A stretch of DNA of 64,000 nucleotides from Gracilariopsis chorda (lineage: Eukaryota; Rhodophyta; Florideophyceae; Gracilariales; Gracilariaceae): contig NBIV01000023.1 of NCBI GenBank assembly GCA_003194525.1, forward strand, positions 124,001-188,000, written 5' to 3'. The notes under the pieces are model-generated. The model made no database searches. It saw only the letters and a list, made by a program, of their open reading frames with translations, and had not been told where the DNA came from. Below are positions 20,895 to 33,475 of this stretch, piece by piece. Made by a program: the position numbers and the translations under genes. Position 1 is the first letter of the stretch. Each line of letters starts with the position of its first letter.

Positions 20895-22922
20895 ATGTTT
20901 CGAACCGGTGTTTTGCTCCAGTTCATTGCTTTCCTCACAATTACTTGTGGGACTCTTGAACCCTCATTTGGGAAAGAAGCAGGCGTGAGGAAGAGCTCAG
21001 ACGAACGCCAGCTTGCGCAGCAACAGTCCATATCAACTTCGCATGCCACAACAGAGGCATGCACCGCTTTCGATTCAAACGTACTAGGAAATAATCCAAA
21101 GCTTTGCTCAGCACCCATCTCTGGTTTGCAAACCAAAGAAACTCGCGGGGGTGACCGTACTAATGAAAGGCCGAACCAAATGCCTTCTAAAGACGACGAG
21201 CTTTTAAGAAAAGTATTCGAGTTACGGAATACAATTCGGGTCCTTTCTGCCGCTCACAACGATCTCTTGTTCTCAATGACCCAGAACGAGCCGAGATGGG
21301 TCCGTGTATGGCTCCAGATGTCATGGAACTATCCGCTACGATATGGAAGGAATGATGACCATCGGTTGTTCGACGTGCTGAAAAAGTCAGGCAGTTTCAA
21401 CTTCACCTCGAAGGCTGAGTTTCTGTCAGAATCTGATCGAAACAATCTTCTTCTGAGCGAAGGTGTTCGACAATATTTATTGGACTTGCCTCGCCGGACG
21501 GGAAGGGGTTCGGTCCTTGATTCCTCCCTTTTCCCAGAAGAGGAATGGAACAAATGGAAAACCCGTTTAACACAGATAAGACATGAGATCAATCTCCTGC
21601 AACTAAAGAATGTTCCTTATGAATACAAGGATGCAGTTGTCGAGAAACTGGATGGGTTCTTGGAGGACTTTTACGATCAGCTTTTTCGAACTCACATCAC
21701 CTGGATGTATTCTAAAGAAAGATCCTGGCTTGAACATGTCATGGAGACTTCTGCGGCCAAAATCTCAAATGTTAAGAGTTCCGGAACCGAGAAGCTGCAG
21801 TATATGTCAAACATGGTGACGGGTACGTTCGTAAACGGCAAGAGGGCCCTTTTACAAGCCCTTGCTGAAAAAGCCATGGAGCTTGAAGAACTTGGACGCC
21901 GCTCTCAGAAGAACATACATCTGCGGGCAGGAATTCTTCAACCTTTCCATGTCGTCGGAAATCTCAGCTTGGAGAATATTGATTTTGGTGGATTTATAGA
22001 TAGCTTCTCAGGCAAACCAATAGCTCATGCAACAAGCTTGGCTTTCGCATTGGGCGGGATTCTCATTCTAATCGCCATTTACCTATTCGAAGAACGCATC
22101 CTCGCTCTAATAAGCGGAACTAGGCGCTCTCGAAGAATCCAAAACAGTCGAAGAAGGAATCGTGTACGAGGAGCACCAAACAATACTGGAAATAATAACA
22201 CCAGTGTTACAGTTTCCAGTTCCATTTTGCCTCTACAGGGGCAGACGCCGGTTCAACAACAACGTTATCCGACACAACCACGTTTACCAAATCCTTCGGC
22301 TTCACATCCAGAAGTAGTTGTTTTGGATGATGAGAATGAGCCCCATCAACCCGGTGGGGACAGGCCTGGCAGTTCACCCGAGACGGCTACTTCTTTCAAG
22401 GGACCCAGTAATGGTGTAAATAGGAGAGGCAGGCACAATTTTGTTTCAATATCGGAATTAGGTCCTGTTCGCAGACCGACAGTTGCAGAGTCATTAAGAG
22501 TTGGAAATCGAAGGGTTAATATAGCATACGAAGGCCAAGCGAACGATGATAACCATGATGAAGACGACGAAGTTATTGCCATAGTTCAATCTGCACAGGG
22601 TAGCCACCAGAAAAGACCTCGGAACATTATAACCAAGAAAAAGACATCTCGATCGGAGAGCAGGAAAGGAATCCTAGAATCCCAAAAAGCACTCGATGGT
22701 GTACCACAGAGAACCACACGCCTATCCAGAGACACTAAAGGTTCTCTAACGGGTGCGTCGAATTTATCGTTTTTGACGGACCAAACTAGAGTTCTGAGAT
22801 CCAAAGCAAACACAAGGACAACCGATGCTCTTGCAAATCATCGCGGTGTAGGAAAATCATCTCTGCCGCGACGGCACTCGGCACGTTTATCAACTTCACA
22901 TTCTAAAGAAAATCGGGAATAG
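20895..22922 (+). CDS. Orphan type I membrane protein
   Basis: This encodes a 675-residue protein that I do not recognise. An N-terminal hydrophobic stretch (about residues 5-22) ends in Gly/Thr-containing sequence and looks like a signal peptide. A lumenal or extracellular region of about 350 residues is mostly helical and charged, with Trp-rich segments around 133-146 and 216-221. A single TM helix lies at about 379-398. The long tail (about 400-675) is low complexity, rich in Arg/Asn/Ser/Gln, and includes an acidic run (DDNHDEDDE). The tail contains many KKK/RRR clusters, so a nuclear-envelope or ER protein with a nucleoplasmic or cytosolic tail is conceivable. The open frame begins 21 bp earlier with TTG; the ATG at 20895 (AAAAATG) is used. 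Confidence 0.75.
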   Translation: MFRTGVLLQFIAFLTITCGTLEPSFGKEAGVRKSSDERQLAQQQSISTSHATTEACTAFDSNVLGNNPKLCSAPISGLQTKETRGGDRTNERPNQMPSKDDELLRKVFELRNTIRVLSAAHNDLLFSMTQNEPRWVRVWLQMSWNYPLRYGRNDDHRLFDVLKKSGSFNFTSKAEFLSESDRNNLLLSEGVRQYLLDLPRRTGRGSVLDSSLFPEEEWNKWKTRLTQIRHEINLLQLKNVPYEYKDAVVEKLDGFLEDFYDQLFRTHITWMYSKERSWLEHVMETSAAKISNVKSSGTEKLQYMSNMVTGTFVNGKRALLQALAEKAMELEELGRRSQKNIHLRAGILQPFHVVGNLSLENIDFGGFIDSFSGKPIAHATSLAFALGGILILIAIYLFEERILALISGTRRSRRIQNSRRRNRVRGAPNNTGNNNTSVTVSSSILPLQGQTPVQQQRYPTQPRLPNPSASHPEVVVLDDENEPHQPGGDRPGSSPETATSFKGPSNGVNRRGRHNFVSISELGPVRRPTVAESLRVGNRRVNIAYEGQANDDNHDEDDEVIAIVQSAQGSHQKRPRNIITKKKTSRSESRKGILESQKALDGVPQRTTRLSRDTKGSLTGASNLSFLTDQTRVLRSKANTRTTDALANHRGVGKSSLPRRHSARLSTSHSKENRE

Positions 22923-23043
22923 AAACCGCCGGCCAGGTTGTAGTTTCTTCAGCCCTGCAAAGACGTAAGCTAATGAATAACAAGAACACGTAAAAGATGC
23001 GATAGCTACTCTGGTTCTGGCAACATGTACTCTGAGAGCAATG

Positions 23044-23094
23044 CAACTGTATCATGGCACCCTCTGCAGTGCAGAGAGTGCCATGATACAGTTG
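23044..23094. repeat. 51-nt near-perfect palindrome
   Basis: Arms of 25 nt (starting CAACTGTATCATGGCAC) pair across a single central base at 23069, with one mismatch at 23061/23077. It starts about 120 bp beyond the stop of the orphan membrane protein gene, so it may lie in that gene's 3' UTR. Confidence 0.95.
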
Positions 23095-23627
23095 TACAGT
23101 AGATACCATTCCTACGGATAAGGACGGAAGGATATCATGCTCTATGATAGAATCTAAGAGTTGGATCGGCCACTCACGGTTGGTTTGTGCAATGCAGTTC
23201 GTATTTCCAAACTGTTAGACAGATGAACATCAGCCAAAGAAATTGTGCAAGAAACGGCTGGAGACGTCCTCGGGACTTTTCAAAAGAAAACACAACGTCA
23301 TAAGCAAAGTTCTGTGTGAACGTATCGCACTAGTGTATTTTTGGTGTCTCTCAGAAGACAAAGCAAACCTGCATAAGCTGATCTTCTTCCCAAGAATTGG
23401 AACTTCCTTGATAAAGAAGGCTTCTTTTAGGAGGCTTCTAATGCTTCTGGAATTAGGGACACAGTCCATAAACAACAAGAACAACAGGACCTGCAAGATG
23501 CGATATGGAGAGTGAGAAGTCAGTTTGAGTTGGTTTGAATCGGTTTCATTTCAAGATGTGAAAGCAATACAGCATGAAGTAGAAGGGTGCTGCGACCATG
23601 TGCAGTGATGTAAACTGCAACAAGCTG

Positions 23628-23753
23628 CAAACGAGACTTCTTCTTCTTCTTTATTGTGGTCAAAAGCTTTCTATTGCTAAGCTGAAGGAGAGCTTTGAGA
23701 AAAAGCTTTCTCTATTCAGGAAGGCCAAGAACTTCCGTGTCCAAACGAGACTT
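23628..23753 (-). mobile_element. SINE-like short retroelement, copy A, with 12-bp duplication
   Basis: A 102-bp unit (23640-23741) is flanked by a perfect 12-bp direct repeat CAAACGAGACTT (23628-23639 and 23742-23753), as expected for a target-site duplication. Read on the minus strand the unit starts GACACGGAAGTTCTTGGCC, contains GAGAAAGCTTTTTCTC, and ends in AATAAAGAAGAAGAAG. This is an A-rich simple-repeat tail like that of a SINE. No protein is encoded, and a clear pol III B box was not found. Confidence 0.7.
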
Positions 23754-24204
23754 AAATCTGGCTATTCCAGATGTTAGAAAATAGCGGACGGTAGTACTTG
23801 CTTCCTTCACAGGGAAGGCTTTTCTCTGTATAGAAGCCTTTCTGTGCTTTCGGAATTTGGAACATGCCCCATATACAACAACAATCCCAGATATTTCTCT
23901 TGACTCTAACCAATAAAGGTGCGGAACTCTCAGTAGATGGAATTGCTCTTTGGTAGCTTGGCGACAAATAGATTCGAGGCCAGAGTATGCAGCACTTAAG
24001 TGAGGGTTACACGAAGTAGGTTTGTTTTTGCCGTGCGACCAAAAGCAAATGCGGCGATAGACGACATCTCCACACATCAACACTAGTGAGTTGTTCGGAA
24101 GGCAGTAACAGGTGCGCAGACACTCCGAAAAGGCTAGGCGCGAGCTTCCTGCCCCAGCAGAGAGAAAAGGAAAGACTCTGGCGGAGATAGTCCGCCAGTG
24201 GCCA

Positions 24205-24987
24205 CTAGTGGTTTTGCAACAACACCCTCTCCGCAATCTTCTGTGACCTCTCCTTTTCTTTTCCAAGCCCGGCTCTCGGTACTACTGTCTCAAACTTTCG
24301 CTTGACGCCGCGGGATACTTGCTTGGGCTCATTTTGTACTTTCTTATCAAACTTACCAGCTGAAGCTGTGGACCTCTGAACGACAGCTAGAGCATCCTTG
24401 AGGCCTCTCTTTGGAAGGAATTTTTTCCCACTTGGTCCTCTTTTAGCAACATCCAGTGCCTGGATGGGATTTATGTTTCCACCTCGTGACTTCTGCCCAG
24501 CACGTATGTTGGCGGCCTGCTTCTTTTTGTTTTCCTGTATACGCTGCTTCTTCTCCTTTCTCTTCTCCGCGAAAGGGTCATAATCGTCGCCCATTCCCTC
24601 TTTGTGCGGAATAATAACATCCTGTGCTACAGAGTTCTTGCTGCGACGACCGTAGCGAGCAACGTACTCGCCTGTAGCTTCATCAAGCACAAGTCTGTCA
24701 CGTTTTCTCTTTTGAATTCCCTTCTCCTTCGCGAACTTTTCCCATTTAGTAAGCTCCCTCTCTCTGGGAATTGGTTTCTCTCGAGGAAGCGCGAAAGAAG
24801 GTCTTGGCAGTGGTACGATTTTGCCGTCTTCGGTGTTTTCGGCGGGCAAGGAAAATATTGCTGTTACTAGCGCTTGTACAGCTTGTGTTGTACTCTCCAT
24901 CTCATCACCTTCGTATATGCGCTTATCGAAAGCGGTCAAATTGCCGAGGTCAAGCTCTATGCCCGTCGGAGCTTCGAACCCTGACAT
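24205..24987 (-). CDS. RRS1: Regulator of ribosome synthesis 1
   Basis: This encodes a 260-residue nucleolar ribosome biogenesis factor. In yeast Rrs1 works with Rpf2 to load the 5S RNP onto the pre-60S particle. Family hallmarks are the DLGNLTAFD motif near residue 13, a short helix ending in SLP, and LPREKPIP (about 66-73). These are followed by TKWEKFAKEKGI and the DEATGEYV segment (about 100-108). The C-terminal half is very basic, with coiled-coil-like KRKEKKQRIQE sequence. The open frame begins 27 bp further upstream with GTG; the ATG at 24987 (MSGFEAP) fits the family. It is transcribed divergently from CDC5, with 586 bp between the two start codons. Confidence 0.93.
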   Translation of the reverse strand: MSGFEAPTGIELDLGNLTAFDKRIYEGDEMESTTQAVQALVTAIFSLPAENTEDGKIVPLPRPSFALPREKPIPRERELTKWEKFAKEKGIQKRKRDRLVLDEATGEYVARYGRRSKNSVAQDVIIPHKEGMGDDYDPFAEKRKEKKQRIQENKKKQAANIRAGQKSRGGNINPIQALDVAKRGPSGKKFLPKRGLKDALAVVQRSTASAGKFDKKVQNEPKQVSRGVKRKFETVVPRAGLGKEKERSQKIAERVLLQNH

Positions 24988-27720
<2,733 letters not shown>

Positions 27721-27948
27721 TGCCACATGCTGAACTCAATTCGTCAGATCGCTTGTGCTCGCGGGTGTTATATTGTGACAAACGCTCCAGGGAACTATCT
27801 TATAAGGATGCCCTTGTAACCATCGCTTAGTGAATTTCTAACCGTTTTGGTAAGGGGTCAATCGGGAATGTGAGAGAGACTTCGTCGGTGGAAATAAGCA
27901 GGGAATGACGTAGGCTGACGATACTTTGTAAACTCATGACGCATTAGA

Positions 27949-29394
27949 TCATGAGTCTTTCGGTGCAGTTATGTTCAACCAATGTCCCATCTTCTCCTTC
28001 TTTGTCAAAAGGTACGCCATGTTCTCTGGATTTGGCGACACATGAACTGGTAATCTATCGACAATAGACAGCCCATAGCCTGTCAGCCCTGAGTACTTCG
28101 CAGGGTTGTTAGTCATTAGTATGATTTGACTTACATTGAGATCCGTGAGGATCTGGGCTCCGATTCCATACTCCCGGCTATCCACAGGGAAACCGAGGTC
28201 TTCATTGGCTTCAACCGTGTCTCGTCCCTGATCTTGAAGTGCATATGCTCTCATTTTGTGTGCCAAACCAATTCCACGGCCTTCTTGGCCGCGTAGGTAT
28301 ACAAGAATGCCGCGGCCTGCGGCAGCAATTTCGCGCATTGCAAATTCAAGTTGTGGACCGCAGTCGCAGCGCAGGGAGCCGAAGACGTCTCCTGTACAAC
28401 ACTCGGAGTGCACGCGAACAAGAACGGGGCCATCGAATTTGGGGTTTTGAGGGTCATCACCGCCACCGGCTACAAGCGCTAAATGGTCTACGCCGTCCAA
28501 TATGGAGCGATATGCATAGGCGTCAAACGTACCGTACCGAGTCGGTAGGCGGGCTGGGGTGCCCGCCATGCGCGTTACGAGCTTCTCTCGCATGCGTCTG
28601 TACTTGATGAGGTCTGCTATTGACGTGAGAACTAAACCGTGTTGAGCAGCGAATTGACGCAATTGTGGGAGACGAGCCATGGAACCGTCATTGTCGTTAA
28701 CGACTTCGCTAAGCACACCCACAGGAGCACAACCAGCAAGTCTGGCAAAATCGACGGAAGCCTCTGTATGTCCCGCACGCTTCAGCACACCACCTTGACG
28801 ATAACGCAACGGGAAGATATGACCAGGACGGTGAAAATCATCTGGATGGGAGTTCGGATCAGCGAGAGCGCGCAAAGTCATGGCACGATCTGCAGCGGAA
28901 ATACCAGTGGAAGTGCCCAGTTTGAGATCGCAGGTTATTGTGAAGGCGGTGTTCTTAGGGTCGGTATTGTTGTGGACCATCTGTTGCAGTTGAAGGCGGT
29001 CGAGATCCTTGCCCTCCATGGCGCAGCATATGACACCAGAGGTGTAACGGACCATGAAGGCGATGGCTTCCGGAGTGACCTTATCGGCGGCAATGATGAG
29101 ATCACCCTCATTTTCGCGGTTCTCATCGTCGGTGACGACGATGAACTCGCCGCGCTCTATGGCAGCAAGCGCATCTTCGACAGACTGGCGGCCGAAACAC
29201 CAGCCGTCATTACGGGGCGCGGTGCCAGGTACTGATGCAGGCAGAGGCTCTGGTAGCATACCGCCGAAAGAGGGCCCCGGACGACGGGGGATAGCAACTG
29301 CCTCAACGACCGGGCGACTATTGGTAGTGGGAGCGGCAGTGACCGGAAGACGAGAAGAGCTGCGAAGGGGTAGAGGAAGGTGTGCGAAAGCCAT
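27949..29394 (-). CDS. ribBA: Bifunctional riboflavin biosynthesis enzyme RibBA, plastid-type
   Basis: This 481-residue enzyme fuses 3,4-dihydroxy-2-butanone-4-phosphate synthase (RibB) and GTP cyclohydrolase II (RibA). It supplies both precursors of riboflavin. The RibB domain (about 65-265) shows DDENRENEGDLI, the catalytic acidic loop, and the TSTGISAADR and RPGHIFPL-type motifs. The RibA domain (about 275-475) has the zinc-binding cysteines in SECCTGDVFGSLRCDCG, then LRGQEGRGIGL and the TNNPAK motif. The first 50 or so residues (MAFAHLPLPLRSS, then Pro/Ala/Thr-rich) look like a plastid transit peptide with an early phenylalanine. The open frame continues about 600 bp further upstream, but that part is antisense to the Kelch gene. 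The ATG at 29394 begins the transit peptide and is chosen. It is divergent from the Kelch gene, 474 bp apart. Confidence 0.95.
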   Translation of the reverse strand: MAFAHLPLPLRSSSRLPVTAAPTTNSRPVVEAVAIPRRPGPSFGGMLPEPLPASVPGTAPRNDGWCFGRQSVEDALAAIERGEFIVVTDDENRENEGDLIIAADKVTPEAIAFMVRYTSGVICCAMEGKDLDRLQLQQMVHNNTDPKNTAFTITCDLKLGTSTGISAADRAMTLRALADPNSHPDDFHRPGHIFPLRYRQGGVLKRAGHTEASVDFARLAGCAPVGVLSEVVNDNDGSMARLPQLRQFAAQHGLVLTSIADLIKYRRMREKLVTRMAGTPARLPTRYGTFDAYAYRSILDGVDHLALVAGGGDDPQNPKFDGPVLVRVHSECCTGDVFGSLRCDCGPQLEFAMREIAAAGRGILVYLRGQEGRGIGLAHKMRAYALQDQGRDTVEANEDLGFPVDSREYGIGAQILTDLNVSQIILMTNNPAKYSGLTGYGLSIVDRLPVHVSPNPENMAYLLTKKEKMGHWLNITAPKDS

Positions 29395-29868
29395 GCTGAT
29401 GGGACAAGGATGAGAAGCGCTTGACGAAGAAAGACGTAGCAAGAGCCCACAACGCCGACGACATCGTGTGAGCGTGCTCTTGAAGAGGAGGAATCGCACG
29501 AGGGCACGAATGCGGCAAAGGCGGCGGTTTGCCGCCGGACAACGGGCTGCGTGCAATTGGCGAATGGTGCGAACCATTCTCGATACACTTTCTCCGGTGA
29601 ACACTTGGCGCCACGGGAGCCGCGCGTGTACTTTGCCACGGTGCTTTGCTCGTGTGGCAGCCAGAACCAAGTGGAGGCGGCATCTTTTGTTGCTGGCCAC
29701 GTGTACTCCGTGTCCAGCGTGTGGCATTTGGTTTTTCACGCCACGCTGTTTTGGCGCCAATTGACGAAGCGCAGCGTGCGCCCGAAGCAGTCGTGCAACC
29801 AAGTGAAGGGGGGTCGCCGATGCCATGGAGTACTCGCCTTCGTCTCCGCGCGTACCCTTCGTAGCGGC
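29395..29868. promoter_or_regulatory. Divergent promoter of ribBA and the Kelch gene with E2F-like site
   Basis: The 474-bp interval between two start codons contains CACGTG (29698-29703) and the palindromic TTTTGGCGCCAA (29749-29760), an E2F-type sequence. Open frames run through it on both strands, but they are extensions of the flanking genes without conserved content. Confidence 0.45.
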
Positions 29869-31653
29869 ATGGCCACCACGCAAGTCACCTGCGGTCAGCT
29901 CCGCCTCTCCGTCCCCAACTCCGCTTGCATTCCTAAACTCAATCTGCTTGACTCGCAATCCGTCCAGATCACCTTCTCCAACTTCTCTGGCACCGTCCTC
30001 TTCGAGGCGCTTCCCCGTCACTCCGCTCCTTCCTCAGTGCCGGATCCCCCAAATCCATCCTCGCTTACCTCACTTATCTCAGCCCCACTCCTCGCTTCAC
30101 AGTCGCCCTTCCCGTGTTCGCAGCCTGCGCAAGGTTTTGCTGACACTCATCTGGCGAGCCGTGTACCGCCTGTCCCGCACTTTTCACACGAGTATCTGCG
30201 ACTTACCCCCGGTTCTACGCCGTCGCCTTCTCCGCCTAGATCACCGCTTCCGTTCTCACAGTCGCTCTTGCCTCAAACTCAATTTCCCGCCAACCTTCCA
30301 GACGACAACCCTGCGCCGTCTTCCACCCAACCTACGCTCAGTGCGCATGATGCCGCGCTTGCATCACAGTTTGATGTTCAGCAGTCCCAAGCTGAAGCGG
30401 AAAAGACGCATCCGTCCAAGGAAAGCCCTGAAACCGACATAGTTAGCAAATCCGTGAAAAAGCAGAAGGCACAGAATCAAAATGGCACTGGTGCTTCGAA
30501 AAAGTCGCACCAATCACATAAGAAGCCCGTCTTGCCCATTGCAAAGGTCGAACATCGCCGTGGTGGTAAACAAGGAAAACGTGTGCGGTTTGAAGATCAA
30601 CCCGTTGTTTTGTCCAGTCCAGTGAAGAAACCCCCACCGCTCAACGTGTTCACTCCTTGGCACACTCTCAAAGTCGCTGATGGAAATGTTCCTCAACGAC
30701 GCTGGGGCGCTACTCTTTCGCACCTCAATGATAACAACTATCTGTTACTTGGCGGAGAATCTGAAATGTCTGGCTTTTTCGATCAAATGGCAATGTATAA
30801 AAGTGGAGAAAGCCGCTGGATTCTTTCGGGACATGACGTCCCGTCTATGCCTGAAGGCGGTCGAGCTTGGCACACTACCAACGTCGTCGAATCTAGTTTG
30901 ATTATATTCGGCGGTGAGAAGAGTGTTGACGGTGAGCGTGTGCAAACCAATGATACGCTTATTTACGATCCATCTTACTTTTCGTGGTACCCGCCTTCGT
31001 ATTATGGTGGAAAGCCTTCTCCACGTGCTGGGCATTGTGCTGCTGTTATTCCGAATACTCGAAACCTCGCTGTTTATGGTGGTATCAATGGCAACAAGTG
31101 GCTTAATGACCTTTTCGTATTGGAAGAGCTCTGTACTTGGAAGAAAATTCGTCTGTCTGCGAGGAGCGCGAGACCGAGTGCTCGCTCATACGCAAGTCTC
31201 ACCCCGGCTTCCGGGTTTTTGGTGCTGTTCGGCGGTAATAACAAGACTAAGTGTTTCAATGATGTGCATTTTTTGGCGACGGATTCCTTTGTGTGGACTG
31301 AAGTTACTATACCTGGAGGATCACCTAAACCTAGAACTGGTCATTGTGCTGTGCCTTCGAAAGACGGGAAGAATGTTGTTGTGTATGGTGGTTGGGATGA
31401 TCAGGGTCTGCAACGCATCTTCTTTTCGGATGTTTGGGAATTGCGTATAAAAAGCGCTACGGAGTGCCAGTGGATATGTCTGTTTAGGGGAGATCAAAAA
31501 TCTAGAACCCCAGGTCCGAGGGCTGGTGCTTCTATGTGTACATCGCATGATGATGACTGTGATGCTGTTATGTACGGCGGATGGCATCAGTTTTCGTACT
31601 TTGATGACCTGACAAAGCTATCACTCACCAAGAAGAAAACGACAAGAGAATGA
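29869..31653 (+). CDS. Kelch-repeat beta-propeller protein
   Basis: This encodes a 594-residue protein. The N-terminal 250 residues are a short ordered-looking segment (about 1-52) followed by Pro/Ser/Gln-rich disordered sequence and a Lys-rich patch. From about residue 264 to the end there are Kelch-type repeats, each marked by a hydrophobic strand and double glycine. These read LLLGGE, IIFGGE, AVYGGI, VLFGGN, VVYGGW and VMYGGW, with the usual PSAR/PRAGH/PRTGH turns between them. Six such motifs imply a six-bladed propeller used for protein-protein binding. No BTB or F-box domain is visible, so it is not a standard ubiquitin-ligase adaptor. The ATG at 29869 (GCGGCATGG) has a good context. 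The frame remains open upstream, but that part overlaps ribBA antisense. Confidence 0.88.
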   Translation: MATTQVTCGQLRLSVPNSACIPKLNLLDSQSVQITFSNFSGTVLFEALPRHSAPSSVPDPPNPSSLTSLISAPLLASQSPFPCSQPAQGFADTHLASRVPPVPHFSHEYLRLTPGSTPSPSPPRSPLPFSQSLLPQTQFPANLPDDNPAPSSTQPTLSAHDAALASQFDVQQSQAEAEKTHPSKESPETDIVSKSVKKQKAQNQNGTGASKKSHQSHKKPVLPIAKVEHRRGGKQGKRVRFEDQPVVLSSPVKKPPPLNVFTPWHTLKVADGNVPQRRWGATLSHLNDNNYLLLGGESEMSGFFDQMAMYKSGESRWILSGHDVPSMPEGGRAWHTTNVVESSLIIFGGEKSVDGERVQTNDTLIYDPSYFSWYPPSYYGGKPSPRAGHCAAVIPNTRNLAVYGGINGNKWLNDLFVLEELCTWKKIRLSARSARPSARSYASLTPASGFLVLFGGNNKTKCFNDVHFLATDSFVWTEVTIPGGSPKPRTGHCAVPSKDGKNVVVYGGWDDQGLQRIFFSDVWELRIKSATECQWICLFRGDQKSRTPGPRAGASMCTSHDDDCDAVMYGGWHQFSYFDDLTKLSLTKKKTTRE

Positions 31654-33475
31654 AAGCAGGTGCTGAGATCTTCTGCGAGTGGATGTTCCGTTAACTTATC
31701 CCTTGTTGAACAAATTAAAACGGGTTTTGCGACGATGAACTATCTAGTTTACTGCAAATCTAGCGAAACAACGAACGCACTGCACGAATCTGTATGGCTA
31801 CATAACAGAAATCTGTCTGAAACATGTGCACTGGACTATTCGTGATGTGTGTGTTGTTGTTCTTTATCAGTGAACGAATTTGAGCAGTGTCCTATAAGTG
31901 ATCTCATTTTCCCCAAAAAGGAACGAAGGTAGAACGTTCGAGAATGGGATTTGTCATCGCAAGAGCTGTGTGAGTATAAAAAGGTACAAAAAGGTACATG
32001 TTCAAGCTAGCTTACAAGTTTGTCTGTACACAACGAAAATGCAGGTAGTACTCGGAGCCCAAAGAAAGGTTGCAGGGCGTCCCAATGACCTTCGAGGTGC
32101 ACGTATACAATGAGGTGAAAGCACTGAAGAAATGGCTGCGAACACAGAGCAGATGCATGCAAACCCTCGCTAAAGCTATCCGTCGACTTCATTAGGTATG
32201 TCCCGTTATTGGCCTTTCTCAGGAGGGAGAACTATATGCAGGATAGCTTTCCTGGTGTTAACATAATTGGTTGCATCAGGCCACATTAAAGAAGAACAAG
32301 AAGGTATGTTTCATTGTGGAATCACATGAGCCGGAAGAGTCGATGAGCTGGCCAACGTCGGCTCGGAAACATTGTTGATATGAACGTACTTTTGAGCAAA
32401 TAGGCTTATGCATGCCAGGCAATGGACTAAGACGTCAAACAGGCCGCAGGGTTTCGCGAAGGACAATATATCGACAAGCCCCAATGTCCCAATAACAATA
32501 AAACACGTGATCATCACCATCTTCTTCTTCTTCTTTGTTGTGGTCAACAGCCTTCTACTGCCAAGCTGAAGGAAAGCTTTCAGTAAAATCTTTCTCTCTT
32601 CAGGAAAGCCAAGAATTTCTGTGGCTATGTGATCATCATAATAGTTTAGGCAACCTTGATCGATATGGTTTGCTAGGTTCTATTAAAGTAAGAGCAGACT
32701 GCCCTCGGCATTAATACTTAACTGACGCGCGGGCAGGGAAGTAAGCCATTGATAAGAAGTCTACTAGATTTCGTTGAAGGAATCCGTCTTTGTGTCAGGT
32801 ACAGATACCGTTACCTTCGTTACAGAGGTACATTACCAAGTCTTGTGAGGTAGCGCATGCAGTATGGTGAGAGCACAAAGTGCATAGATTCCGATGAAAT
32901 AACGAAAGTTAAGAGAGCTAACCCTCAAGGCGAAGCAATCCTACCTTCTCCTACCTTCAACTCCAATCTCTCTCTCTCTCTCTCTCTCTCTCTTTTGCGA
33001 ACACGCATACGTTAATTCCTCGCAGCGCGGGGGTTTGCTAAGAACCCCGACAACCTGTAATACTTACTCCTATACCGTAGCCACGAACTACAAACCAGTA
33101 GCCGTGCTACACTCACTGGGCTACATATGATACGAAGAAAGTATTAGGTCCCGTAGGTGTCTTCAACCGCTGAAGCGTTTCGTTTCCGACGACAATCGCC
33201 TTCTTCTCTGCACCTTTTCATTCACCCTCTAGAGATCGTCGGGTAAGGGGCAAACCACGACAAGGCGCTTCGTATATTACCACGTTGGCCGCCATAGAAA
33301 CCAAACTCGAATCTATAGTACAGCAAAGGTTTCTCTCTCCCTATTTTTATAGGTGGCTACATATGTATAATTCCGACACAGCGCAGATCGTTTCTTTGAA
33401 CGCAAACTGCTACCTTCCCCAATCCAGGAAAGATGCTACAGCAATCAATGCCTTCAGATATTTCCTCAGATACTC
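31654..33475. other. Intergenic region with repeat copy B and a TC microsatellite
   Basis: No gene is recognised. It holds SINE-like copy B (32507-32638) and a TC dinucleotide run of about 14 units near 32967-32994. Short frames here have no motif. Confidence 0.45.
32507..32638 (-). mobile_element. SINE-like short retroelement, copy B, with 10-bp duplication
   Basis: A unit of about 112 bp (32517-32628) is clearly related to copy A over its whole length. Shared landmarks are CTTCTTCTTCTTCTTTRTTGTGGTCAA at one end, then AAGCTGAAGG, TCAGGAAAGCCAAGAA and GTGGC. It is flanked by the direct repeat GTGATCATCA (32507-32516 and 32629-32638). Read on the minus strand it ends in AACAAAGAAGAAGAAGAAGATGG. 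Confidence 0.65.

Larger units (their letters stand above)
22923..24204. other. Intergenic region with a long palindrome and a SINE-like repeat
   Basis: No gene is recognised. It contains the 51-nt near-perfect palindrome at 23044-23094 and repeat copy A with target-site duplications at 23628-23753. The overlapping frames on both strands at 23.2-24.2 kb show no domain. Confidence 0.5.

Noticed and set aside
23712..24266. 184-residue minus-strand frame next to RRS1
   Set aside because: Runs through the RRS1 3' end and into the SINE-like repeat; no motif.
32967..32994. TC dinucleotide run
   Set aside because: Ordinary microsatellite; not a functional element by itself.
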